45,115 nt of DNA from a bacterium. GTDB taxonomy: Bacteria > Patescibacteriota > Minisyncoccia > UBA6257 > GWB1-50-10. The position numbers were made by a program, and so were the translations under genes. Numbering within the stretch: the stretch's first letter is position 1; each line of letters begins with the position of its first letter. Location: positions 1 to 45,115 of the forward strand of contig JAKALR010000004.1 in assembly GCA_021824045.1 (NCBI GenBank), read 5' to 3'. Shown here piece by piece: positions 8,968-17,985 of this stretch. The notes under the pieces were generated by a model. That model saw only the letters and a list, made by a program, of their open reading frames with translations. It ran no database searches and was not told the origin of the DNA.

Positions 8968-9408
8968 CTAGGCAAATTTCTTTATTTCCCGTTCGGTCTC
9001 TCTTTTCTTGATTACTTCCCGTTTGTCGGTTTTCTTCCTGAATTTTCCGAGGCCGATTTCAAGTTTTATCTTGCCGTGCTTATTATACATCTTAATCGGG
9101 ATTAGTGTCAATCCTTTGGTTTTCCCAATGAGGTAGTCGATCTCGCTTTTTTTCACGAGCAGCTTCCGCGATCTCTTGGGGTCGTAGATCCCGGGAATGT
9201 TCTTCGGCTGGTACGCCGGAATGTCGAGATTGACGATCCAAAGCTCTCCCCGCACGAGGGCGGCGTGGGCGCCGGAGAGATTCACGCGGCCGCTCGTTAC
9301 GGCTTTTGCTTCATAGCCCTTCAGCACGATGCCGGCCTCGAATCGTTCGAGGATCTCGTAATTGAAGAGCGCTCTTTTGTTTTCCGCGAAGGTAGCCATC
9401 GTATGCAT
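8968..9408 (-). CDS. smpB: SsrA-binding protein
   Basis: ENKRALFNYEILERFEAGIVLKGYEAKAVTSGRVNLSGAH, YNKHGKIKLEIGLGKFRKKTDKRE. Confidence 0.94.
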   Translation of the reverse strand: MHTMATFAENKRALFNYEILERFEAGIVLKGYEAKAVTSGRVNLSGAHAALVRGELWIVNLDIPAYQPKNIPGIYDPKRSRKLLVKKSEIDYLIGKTKGLTLIPIKMYNKHGKIKLEIGLGKFRKKTDKREVIKKRETEREIKKFA

Positions 9409-9433
9409 ATTATTTTATACTAAACAACGGATA

Positions 9434-11023
9434 ATGACGATAAAAGAACGTATAGCGGCGCGATTGAAGGAGCTCACGGGTTTGGGGGCCGGATTTTTGG
9501 TTGCCGCACCCGATGGGAAAGCGACCGATGCCGACTATTCCTCGAATATCGCATTTGCGCTCGCGAAAGCGGAAAAAAAATCTCCGCGTGAAGCGGCGGA
9601 TGCGATTGCCCGCGCTTGGGAGCGCTCGCCGATTGCCGTGGTTGAGCGGATCGGTGTTTCGGCGAACGGGTTCATGAATTTTTGGATTGCGAAAGCAGCG
9701 CTCCAAAACGAAATCGGGGAGATTTTGAAGGCGGGATCGAAATATGGCTCATCTCGATCGGTGAAGGGGAAAGTGCAGGTTGAATATATCTCTGCGAACC
9801 CAACCGGCCCCCTGACTCTCGCGAACGGCCGGGGCGGCTTTTATGGCGATGCCCTTTCAAACATCTTGGGTTTCAACGGCGCGAAAGTGGAAAAAGAATA
9901 TTACGTGAATGACAGTGGCAATCAGGTCTTGACACTTGGGAAGTCGATCCTCGCCTCCCTGGGCCTCATTGAAAATTCCGAGAAATTTTATCAAGGCGAT
10001 TACGTGAAAACGTGGGCCGGGCAGCACCGCGATTTCGCGGAGAAGAACCGGGAACATCCCGAAACCGTCGGCGAGCGGGCGGCGGACGACTTTATGGAGG
10101 GAATTAAGCGGGTACTTGAGGAGAAGTCGGGTGTATCATTCGATCGCTACACATCCGAGCGGATCATCCGGAAGAAGAAATTGCCGGAGAAAGCCCTGAA
10201 GGTGCTCCGTAAGTCCGGCAAGGTGTATGAAAAAGACGGCGCCGTCTGGCTCCGGACGACTGATTTTGGCGATGACAAAGACCGGGTGATCATAACAAGT
10301 AGTGGAGCGCCGACCTATCTGCTCGTCGATGCCGGCCACTATTTCGAAACAAAGAAGCGGGGATTTGATTGGAAGATCAATATTTTAGGGCCCGATCACT
10401 ACGGGTACATGAAGAGAATCCAAGCGGTCGCCAGTATTCTGGAACTCAATCGATCCGACGTTTTGATAACCCAAGCAATCCGCATTAAGCAGGGGGATGA
10501 GTTCGTGAAGATGTCCAAACGCAAGGGCGCATTCATCACGTTTGAGGATTTAGTGGACGAGGTCGGCATCGACGTCGCGAAGTTTTTCTTCTTGATGGTT
10601 GATACCAATTCACACATCGATTTCGATCTGGGTCTGGCGAAGGAACGCTCATCGAAAAACCCGGTGTTTTATGCCGAATATGCGTACGTGCGGGCCAAGA
10701 AAATCCTCGCGAAATCCGGCGCCGGAAAACCGAAGGCGAACGCGAATATGACGGCGGCGTTGAACTCCGGCGCGGAGCGGGAGCTCATGGTCGCGCTCGC
10801 GGGATTCCCTGACGTCGTCAGAGAAACGGCGAAGGATTATGAGGTTCACCGCCTCACGCGCTATCTCCTGCAAACCGTGAAATCGTTCCATAATTTTTAC
10901 GAAAAAGAACAGGTTGTCGGCGGCGAAGACGAACGGGCGAAGCTGGCTTTAGTTGCCGCTTCCGCAATCGTTTTCGGCAACACTTTCCGCCTCCTCGGCA
11001 TCGTGCCGCCGGAGGAAATGTAG
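9434..11023 (+). CDS. argS: arginyl-tRNA synthetase
   Basis: VEYISANPTGPLTLANGRGGFYGDALSNIL, KMSKRKG variant, DALR-like C-terminus. Confidence 0.93.
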   Translation: MTIKERIAARLKELTGLGAGFLVAAPDGKATDADYSSNIAFALAKAEKKSPREAADAIARAWERSPIAVVERIGVSANGFMNFWIAKAALQNEIGEILKAGSKYGSSRSVKGKVQVEYISANPTGPLTLANGRGGFYGDALSNILGFNGAKVEKEYYVNDSGNQVLTLGKSILASLGLIENSEKFYQGDYVKTWAGQHRDFAEKNREHPETVGERAADDFMEGIKRVLEEKSGVSFDRYTSERIIRKKKLPEKALKVLRKSGKVYEKDGAVWLRTTDFGDDKDRVIITSSGAPTYLLVDAGHYFETKKRGFDWKINILGPDHYGYMKRIQAVASILELNRSDVLITQAIRIKQGDEFVKMSKRKGAFITFEDLVDEVGIDVAKFFFLMVDTNSHIDFDLGLAKERSSKNPVFYAEYAYVRAKKILAKSGAGKPKANANMTAALNSGAERELMVALAGFPDVVRETAKDYEVHRLTRYLLQTVKSFHNFYEKEQVVGGEDERAKLALVAASAIVFGNTFRLLGIVPPEEM

Positions 11024-11026
11024 TCA

Positions 11027-11150
11027 CAAATTTTCAATTACCAATTCTCAATTTTCATTAAATTTTCAGTACACAATTTTCAAACACTTTTGTCTCATTG
11101 ATTCATTGAAAATTGATTGGAAATTCTAAATTGAAAATTGTAAATTAATC
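11027..11150. repeat. AT-rich imperfect palindromic intergenic repeat
   Basis: caattttcattaaattttcag ... gaaaattgattggaaattctaaattgaaaattgtaaatt; resembles 40575-40690. Confidence 0.5.
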
Positions 11151-11185
11151 CGCTAAAATGCTTTTAATGCTCGATGATTCTGACA

Positions 11186-11351
11186 GAACCCACTCCAAAG
11201 ATATTTTTCGTCGCGACGTCCACCCTGGTTCGAATGAGGCAGGGAACGACGACGAGGCTGTATTGGCGAAGCGAATCCAGCGAGGAGGAGTGACGAAGCC
11301 GCAGCCGAACCAGATGGATAGAAGCAGAAAAGATATTTTTGGAATGGGTTC
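11186..11351 (+). promoter_or_regulatory. long-range hairpin over the ileS start
   Basis: GAACCCACTCCAAAGATATTTTT (11186-11208) pairs with AAAGATATTTTTGGAATGGGTTC (11329-11351). Confidence 0.45.
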
Positions 11352-14300
11352 CGCGTTTTCCCTGCCGGAAGTCGAAGAAAAAATCCTGAAATTCTGGAAA
11401 GAGAATGACATTTTCGGCAAATCGCTGAAAAAGAACAAGTCGAAGAAAAAATTCGTCTTCTATGAAGGGCCGCCGACCGCGAATGGGAGACCGGGTATCC
11501 ACCATGTGCTCTCGCGGTCGTTCAAAGATATCGTCCTCCGCTATAAAACGATGTCCGGATTTTTCGTTCCCCGGCGTGCCGGATGGGATACGCACGGCCT
11601 GCCGGTCGAAATCGAAGTGGAAAAGAAGCTGGGGTTGAGATCGAAAAAGGAAATCGAGGAATATGGCATCGCCGCATTCAATAAAAAATGCCGTGAGTCG
11701 GTGTGGGAATATAAGGACGAGTGGGAGAAAATCACCGAGCGCATCGGATTCTGGCTCGATATGGATCATCCGTATGTCACATACGAGAAGAATTACATGG
11801 AGAGCTTGTGGTGGATCTTTTCCGAGGTTAATAAGAAAAAACTTCTCTACCAGGGGCACAAGGTGATTTCATGGTGCACGCGGTGCGGGACAGCTCTTTC
11901 CTCCCACGAACTTGCCCAGGGGTACAAAACAACCGAGGATACATCTGTTTACGTGAAATTCAGGCTTTTGCCGAACCAAACGATCGGCCGGAGTTTCACG
12001 ACCGACGATAAAACGTACATCCTTTCATGGACCACGACGCCGTGGACGCTTCCCGGGAATGTCACCTTGGCCGTCGGCGAATCGATTGAGTACGCGCTCG
12101 TTTCCGTCGAGAGCGGGGAAAAATATCTTCTGGCAGTTTCCCGTCTTGGTATTCTGGAAAAATACGAGGTGAAGGCCAAACTGAAGGGCAAGGATCTCAT
12201 CGGTCTTGAATATGAGCCGCTCTTCAATGTTCCGAAGCTGAAAACCGAGAAATCATACCGGGTGTATCCGGCCGGTTTTGTGACGACGGAGGACGGCTCC
12301 GGCGTCGTTCACACGGCGGTCATGTACGGCGAGGACGATTACCAGCTGGGGACGAAAATCGGCCTGCCGAAGCATCACACCGTCGATACGTCGGGGAAAT
12401 TCACCGCCGACGTTCCGGAGTTTGCGGGATCATATGTGAAAGCGAAAGAGACCGAAGAGAAGATTTTTGAAATACTGAGGAAAAATAACAACCTCCTCCG
12501 GACTGAGAAGTACGAACATGAATATCCCTTCTGCTGGAGGTGCGGGACGCCGCTCTTGTACTACGCCCGTGATTCGTGGTTCATCGGCATGAACACGTTG
12601 AAGCAAAAACTCCTGGCGTCAAACAAGACGGTGAACTGGATTCCGGAAACGATCAAGAACGGGAGGTTCGGCGAATGGCTGAAAGACGTCAAAGATTGGG
12701 CGATCTCGCGCGAACGGTATTGGGGGACGCCGTTGCCGGTCTGGACGTGCGGGAAGTGCGGCACGACGGAAGTTTTGGGAAGTGTCGCGGAGCTCGAAAA
12801 GAAGCTGGGGCATTCGAAGAATGCCTATTGGGTGATGCGCCACGGCGAAGCGGAGAATAACGTTCTTGATATCATCGATGCGACAAAAACGAAATTTCAC
12901 CTGACAGCGCGCGGCAGGAAGCAAGTTGAAGCATCGATCAAGAAGTTCAGGCGGGAACTTTCCCGGCACAACAAGAAGATCGACGTTGTCATAACGTCCG
13001 ATATCTTGCGGACGAAGGAGACGGATGCGATTGACCTGAAGGTGCTCGGGGATGCCGCGTCAAAAGTCGATAAGCGTCTCCAGGAGATCGATTTCGGCAT
13101 GGATCTCGGGGGTTGCCACGATGAGAAATACCACGTCCTGTTCCCCACGTACGCGTCAAAGTTCGAAAAACGCCCCGTGGGAGGGGAGTCGGTGCGGGAT
13201 CTCCGGACTCGCCTTTGGGATTTTCTCCGGGAATGCGAGTCGAAGTATGAAGGGAAGAATATCCTCCTCGTGACCCACGAGTATCCCGCGTGGATGCTGT
13301 TCCAGATCGCCGAGGGATGGACCGAACGGGAAGCCGTCGCTGAAAAAGAAAAACGGGGCAGCGATTTCGTGAAATTCGCCGAAGTCAGAAAACTCAGCTT
13401 TGCAATGGTGCCGCGAAACGATACCGGCGAGATCGATATCCATAAGCCGTACGTCGACGAGGCAGTTTTCAAATGCCGGTGCGGCGGGACCATGAAACGG
13501 ATACCGGAAGTTGCGGATGTCTGGTTCGATTCCGGTTCGATGCCGTTCGCGGAGGATCACTATCCCTTTGAAAATAAGACTACAATCGCCTATCCGGCCG
13601 ACTACATCGTCGAGGGCATCGATCAAACGCGTGGCTGGTTCTACACGCTTCTCGCCGTTGCGACCCTCCTCGGCAAGAAGGCGCCGTACCGAAACGTCAT
13701 TTCTCTGGGTCTTCTGCTCGACAAGAATGCACAGAAAATGTCCAAATCCAAGGGCAATGCGGTGAGTCCGTGGGATATGATCCAGAAATACGGGGCCGAT
13801 ACGGTCCGATGGTATTTTTACACCGTGAATCCGCCCGGTGAACCGAAGAAATTCGACGAAGCTGACCTCGGTAAGGTTCTCCGGCAGTTCGTTCTCATGA
13901 TGTACAACTCATATGTTTTCTATAAAACCTACGCGGATAAAAATTCGAAATTCCCTCCCTTCGCCAAGGCTTCGGGGGGCAAGCAAATTCGAAATTCAAA
14001 ATTGACGAATGTTCTCGATCGGTGGATTCTTGCGCGCCTCGACGAGACTGTTGCCGCTTCGACTAAAGCGCTTGATGCTTACGATATCGGCGGCGCCGGA
14101 AAGTCAATCGAGGATTTCGTCAATGATCTCTCGAAGTGGTATATCCGCCGGTCGCGAAGGCGTCTCCAAAAACCGGACGACAAAAAGGATTACGCCGCCG
14201 CTTCGGCCACCCTCGGGTATTGCCTCGCGGAGCTTGCGAAGCTCATCGCTCCTTTTATGCCGTTCTTCGCGGAATCGCTCTATCAATCCGTGTTGCCGAA

Positions 14301-14865
14301 GGGCAAACTCTCGGTTCACTTGGAGGATTGGCCGGAAGTAAACTCAAAACTCAAAGCTCAAAATTCAAAATTATTATATGACATGAAAACGGTGCGGGAT
14401 CTCTCGAGCGTTGCTCTCGCGAAGCGCGCTGAACTGGGCATCAAAGTCCGTCAGCCGCTCCAGTCATTAAAAATTAAAAATTTAAAATTAAAAATTAACA
14501 AAGATCTCCTGGATATTTTGAAGGATGAGATAAACGTGAAAGAGATAATCTTCGACGCCAAGCTCAAGGATGACTTCGTCCTCGATACGAATATAACGCC
14601 GGAACTCAAGGAGGAGGGAGCCGTACGCGAACTGGTGCGGATGGTCCAGGGTCTCCGTCAGGACGGGGGATTGACCCCAAAAGACAGGATCGTCCTGATG
14701 CTGGAGGCCGGGCCGGAGGTGAAAGGCGCAGTTCAGCGGAACAAGAACGTCATTATGAGAGAAATCAACGCTTCGGATATCGTCTTGAAACGCTCAGAAA
14801 AATTCGATATCGAACTCGAAACGAAATTCGACGGTGAGCCGATCTGGCTCGGGATAAAAAAATAG
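11344..14865 (+). CDS. ileS: isoleucyl-tRNA synthetase with embedded histidine-phosphatase domain
   Basis: GPPTANGRPGIHH, TTTPWTLPGN, WFDSGSMPFAEDHYPFE, KMSKSKGN, IKVRQPL; inserted VMRHGEAENN...LLVTHEYPAW. Confidence 0.92.
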   Translation: MGSAFSLPEVEEKILKFWKENDIFGKSLKKNKSKKKFVFYEGPPTANGRPGIHHVLSRSFKDIVLRYKTMSGFFVPRRAGWDTHGLPVEIEVEKKLGLRSKKEIEEYGIAAFNKKCRESVWEYKDEWEKITERIGFWLDMDHPYVTYEKNYMESLWWIFSEVNKKKLLYQGHKVISWCTRCGTALSSHELAQGYKTTEDTSVYVKFRLLPNQTIGRSFTTDDKTYILSWTTTPWTLPGNVTLAVGESIEYALVSVESGEKYLLAVSRLGILEKYEVKAKLKGKDLIGLEYEPLFNVPKLKTEKSYRVYPAGFVTTEDGSGVVHTAVMYGEDDYQLGTKIGLPKHHTVDTSGKFTADVPEFAGSYVKAKETEEKIFEILRKNNNLLRTEKYEHEYPFCWRCGTPLLYYARDSWFIGMNTLKQKLLASNKTVNWIPETIKNGRFGEWLKDVKDWAISRERYWGTPLPVWTCGKCGTTEVLGSVAELEKKLGHSKNAYWVMRHGEAENNVLDIIDATKTKFHLTARGRKQVEASIKKFRRELSRHNKKIDVVITSDILRTKETDAIDLKVLGDAASKVDKRLQEIDFGMDLGGCHDEKYHVLFPTYASKFEKRPVGGESVRDLRTRLWDFLRECESKYEGKNILLVTHEYPAWMLFQIAEGWTEREAVAEKEKRGSDFVKFAEVRKLSFAMVPRNDTGEIDIHKPYVDEAVFKCRCGGTMKRIPEVADVWFDSGSMPFAEDHYPFENKTTIAYPADYIVEGIDQTRGWFYTLLAVATLLGKKAPYRNVISLGLLLDKNAQKMSKSKGNAVSPWDMIQKYGADTVRWYFYTVNPPGEPKKFDEADLGKVLRQFVLMMYNSYVFYKTYADKNSKFPPFAKASGGKQIRNSKLTNVLDRWILARLDETVAASTKALDAYDIGGAGKSIEDFVNDLSKWYIRRSRRRLQKPDDKKDYAAASATLGYCLAELAKLIAPFMPFFAESLYQSVLPKGKLSVHLEDWPEVNSKLKAQNSKLLYDMKTVRDLSSVALAKRAELGIKVRQPLQSLKIKNLKLKINKDLLDILKDEINVKEIIFDAKLKDDFVLDTNITPELKEEGAVRELVRMVQGLRQDGGLTPKDRIVLMLEAGPEVKGAVQRNKNVIMREINASDIVLKRSEKFDIELETKFDGEPIWLGIKK

Positions 14866-14890
14866 GAGCGGTTCTTTCGAAACCGCTCCC
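14865..14890. terminator. convergent terminator between ileS and trpS
   Basis: GGAGCGGTT-CTTTCGA-AACCGCTCC. Confidence 0.6.
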
Positions 14891-14904
14891 GTCAAAGCCG
14901 TTTT

Positions 14905-15897
14905 TTAGTCAAGTGATAGGCCTATTTTCTCTTTTACTTCCTTGATTTTTTTATCGGCAATCAGACTCGCTTTTTTATTCCCGGCAGCGAGTGTTTTTTT
15001 GATGATGTCTGGGTTTGCAAGGAATTTTCGCTTCTTTTCCTGGAATGGCGCGAGGGCTTGCACAATGATCTCGGCGAGGCCTTTTTTGAAATCGCCATAT
15101 CCTTTTCCTTGGAATTTTTTCTTGATCTCGTCTATGCGGATGTCCGCCATATTTTCATAGATGTTCATAAGATTCGAAAGCGCTGGTTTCCGTTCTGGGT
15201 CGTATGTGATTTCGTTTCCCGAATCGGTTACTGCTCGCTGGATTTTTTTGCGGATTACATCGGGTTCGTCGTCGAGGAAGAGGCATCCCTGGGGCCGTGA
15301 CTTGGACATCTTTTTTGTCGGGTCGTCCAGGCTCATGATGCGTTTGGCTTCCGTGAGAATAGGCTCCGGCTCGATGAATGTTTCCCCGAACTTCGCGTTG
15401 AATTTGCGGACGAGCGTCCGCGCGAGTTCGAGGTGCTGGGTTTGGTCTTCTCCGATTGGTACGACCGCCGCATCGTAGAGGAAGACATCGGCTGCCATGA
15501 GGACGGGGTAGTCGAAAAGTCCCATGTTGACGTTCTCCGCCTGGCTTTTAGACTTGTCCTTGAATTGGGTCATCCGCTTCATTTCGCCTATAGACGCGAA
15601 ATTATTCAGGATGATCGCGAGTTCGCTGTGTGCCGGCACTTCGGATTGCTGGAAGATGACTGATTTTTTCGGATTGAGGCCGGCCGCCAGATAATCGGCG
15701 GCGACGTTCACGATTTGGTCGTGCTTTTCCTTCGGGTCAAAATTTTCAGTCAAAGAATGGAGGTCGGCGATGAAAAAGAAGCAGTCGTACTCATCGAGGT
15801 TTTGGAGCGTCACGAAATTCTTGAGGGCCCCCAGAAAATTCCCGATATGCAGTTTTCCCGTCGGCTGGATACCCGACACGAGTACTGGTTTTGACAT
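14905..15897 (-). CDS. trpS: tryptophanyl-tRNA synthetase
   Basis: VSGIQPTGKLHIGNFLGALKN, KKMSKSRP, PVLMAADVFLYDAAVVPIGEDQTQHLELAR. Confidence 0.94.
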   Translation of the reverse strand: MSKPVLVSGIQPTGKLHIGNFLGALKNFVTLQNLDEYDCFFFIADLHSLTENFDPKEKHDQIVNVAADYLAAGLNPKKSVIFQQSEVPAHSELAIILNNFASIGEMKRMTQFKDKSKSQAENVNMGLFDYPVLMAADVFLYDAAVVPIGEDQTQHLELARTLVRKFNAKFGETFIEPEPILTEAKRIMSLDDPTKKMSKSRPQGCLFLDDEPDVIRKKIQRAVTDSGNEITYDPERKPALSNLMNIYENMADIRIDEIKKKFQGKGYGDFKKGLAEIIVQALAPFQEKKRKFLANPDIIKKTLAAGNKKASLIADKKIKEVKEKIGLSLD

Positions 15898-15914
15898 AAG
15901 AATATTATACAATT

Positions 15915-16010
15915 TTACCGGATATAAGTAGATAAGGACGGATATGAATAAAAATACAGTAGGTTTTTATATCTACTGTATCTCTACCTATTTCCCCGTA
16001 TATCCTCGTT
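15915..16010. repeat. intergenic imperfect palindrome (GGATA/TATCC-rich family)
   Basis: ggatataagtagataaggacggatatgaataaaaatacagta ... tactgtatctctacctatttccccgtatatcc. Confidence 0.5.
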
Positions 16011-17722
16011 TATATTTCTATGATTACCGGCAGAACCATCGGCCGCCGTTTCGTCTTGTTGTAGAGGAATTGACCGACCTGGTCCCGGATGAGCGCTTTC
16101 AGGTAATCCGTATCCACCTGCTGGTGGTGGGGGATTCTCCCGAAAATACTCCGTATTTTTCTCCGGATCTCGTCCAGGAGCTCCTGGTTTTCCCGGAGAT
16201 AGATGAAGCCCCGGGAGATAATGTCGGGGTTTTTCACGACGCGGCCGGTTTTCCGGTCGACGGTCGTGATAATCACAAACATTCCCTCTTGGGCAAGCAT
16301 CAGGCGGTCGCGGAGGACCACTTCCCCGATGTCGCCGACGCCGAGGCCGTCCACCAAGACGTAGTTCGCCGGCACGGTTTCATTGGCGACGACAAACTCA
16401 TCCTTCGTGAGCCGCGCGACCTGGCCGTTGTCCATGAGCCGGACGTTCTCGGGCCTCACCCCGCCCGCGACGGCGTTTTGCCCGTTCGCGAACCGCATGA
16501 AGTAGTAGCCGTGAACCGGCATGACGAACTTCGGCCTCAGGGCCCGCATCACGAGTTCGATGTCTTCTTTCATGGCATGGCCGCTCACGTGAATGTCGAT
16601 AATGGACGACGTGAAGACGACTGCTCCCTGCCGCGCGAGGTTGTCCTTCAGGGTTTGGACGCCGCGCTCGTTCCCCGGGATGACGGACGATGAAAAGATC
16701 ACCGTGTCGCCGACTTTAATCCGGACATATTTGTGGGCGCCGGTCACGATTTTCATGAGTCCTGCGGACGATTCGCCCTGTGCGCCGGTCGAAAGAATGA
16801 GAACTTCACTGTCTTTGTATTTATTGATGTCCTCGACCGCGATTAAGGTATCCTTGTTTTTGGTTTTAATGTATCCCAGGTTTTTGGCGATGAGGACGTT
16901 GTCACGCATCGAGCGGCCGTTGATGGCGACTTTTCTCCCGAGCCGTTCCGCAATCTTCACGATTTCGGCGATGCGGGTAAGCATGGAGGAAAAGGTCGAG
17001 AGGATAATTCTCCCCTGGGCCTGCTTGATGAGCATCTCGATGTTTTTTTCGATGACCTTCTCGGACAGGGATCGCCCTTCCCGTTCCGCGTTCGTGCTGT
17101 CGACCATGAAGGTGTGGACGCCCATATCCCCGATGCGCTTGAAGGTTTCAATGCCCTGCGGATCCCCCGCTTCATTGTATTCAATGCGGAAATCGGCGAA
17201 GTGGACGATGTTGCCGATCGGGGTTTTCACGACGACGCCGATGGTTTCGGGGATCGTGTGATCGACGCCGAAGAATTCCAGTTCAATGTTCTCGCTGATC
17301 TTGAACTTGTCGCCGTACTTCACCTCCTGGAACCTCAGTTTGGGAGCGTTCGTGAATTCGCTCTGGCGCTTTTCGATGATGGCCCGCGACATTCTCGTCG
17401 TGTAGATCAGCGGATTACCGAGTTTCCCCATGAGGTAGGGGATTGCTCCGATGTGATCAAGGTGGGCGTGCGTGATGACGACCGCTTTGATGTTTCCTTT
17501 TTTTTCTTCGAGGCAGGCGACGTTGGGGATGATGAAATCGACGCCGGGCGTCGATTCCTCCGGAAATTGGAGTCCCATGTCGATGGCCACGATGTCGTTC
17601 TTATATTCAATGAACGACATGTTGCGGCCGATTTCCTCAAGTCCGCCGAGTGCCGCGAGGCGGACGTGATCGCCGGATACTTTTTCCGGCATTTTGTTTG
17701 TTTTTACTCCTCTTGGAGTCAT
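16010..17722 (-). CDS. rnj: ribonuclease J
   Basis: metallo-beta-lactamase motif VVITHAHLDHIGAIPYLM, STGAQGESSAGLMKI, HVSGHAMKEDIE; start placed downstream of tRNA-Leu. Confidence 0.9.
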   Translation of the reverse strand: MTPRGVKTNKMPEKVSGDHVRLAALGGLEEIGRNMSFIEYKNDIVAIDMGLQFPEESTPGVDFIIPNVACLEEKKGNIKAVVITHAHLDHIGAIPYLMGKLGNPLIYTTRMSRAIIEKRQSEFTNAPKLRFQEVKYGDKFKISENIELEFFGVDHTIPETIGVVVKTPIGNIVHFADFRIEYNEAGDPQGIETFKRIGDMGVHTFMVDSTNAEREGRSLSEKVIEKNIEMLIKQAQGRIILSTFSSMLTRIAEIVKIAERLGRKVAINGRSMRDNVLIAKNLGYIKTKNKDTLIAVEDINKYKDSEVLILSTGAQGESSAGLMKIVTGAHKYVRIKVGDTVIFSSSVIPGNERGVQTLKDNLARQGAVVFTSSIIDIHVSGHAMKEDIELVMRALRPKFVMPVHGYYFMRFANGQNAVAGGVRPENVRLMDNGQVARLTKDEFVVANETVPANYVLVDGLGVGDIGEVVLRDRLMLAQEGMFVIITTVDRKTGRVVKNPDIISRGFIYLRENQELLDEIRRKIRSIFGRIPHHQQVDTDYLKALIRDQVGQFLYNKTKRRPMVLPVIIEI

Positions 17723-17833
17723 ATGTTTTTTTGATTGATTATTACGTTCGTTACGACTTTTTATTGGAGAATTCTGAATCGCGCGTCCCGCACCTTTCCG
17801 GCTAGGTTGAGGCCTTCTTGATTTCAGTATTCT

Positions 17834-17920
17834 TGGTGCCGGGGGCGGGATTCGAACCCGCAAGCCCTTACGAGCACAGCGTCCTGAACGCTGCGTGTCT
17901 GCCAGTTCCACCACCTCGGC
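17834..17920 (-). tRNA. tRNA-Leu(CAG), CCA encoded
   Basis: cloverleaf with long variable arm; anticodon loop TTCAGGA; GGTTCGAATCC T-arm. Confidence 0.9.
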
Positions 17921-17985
17921 TTGTTGCGTTTATTATAACCTATAAAAGGTTCGGGATTCCGCCATCTGCCCTTGCCTGTTTTAAA

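Noticed and set aside
11341-11355. AATGGGTTCCGCG resembling a T-box antiterminator motif before ileS
   Set aside because: Only about 8/13 matches, overlaps the start codon, and no stem I specifier architecture identified
15944-16693. 249-aa plus ORF opposite RNase J
   Set aside because: Antisense shadow of RNase J
17722-17914. RNase J ORF extension through the tRNA-Leu gene
   Set aside because: N-terminal 64 residues are translated tRNA and spacer; real start likely MTPRGVKTNKMPEK
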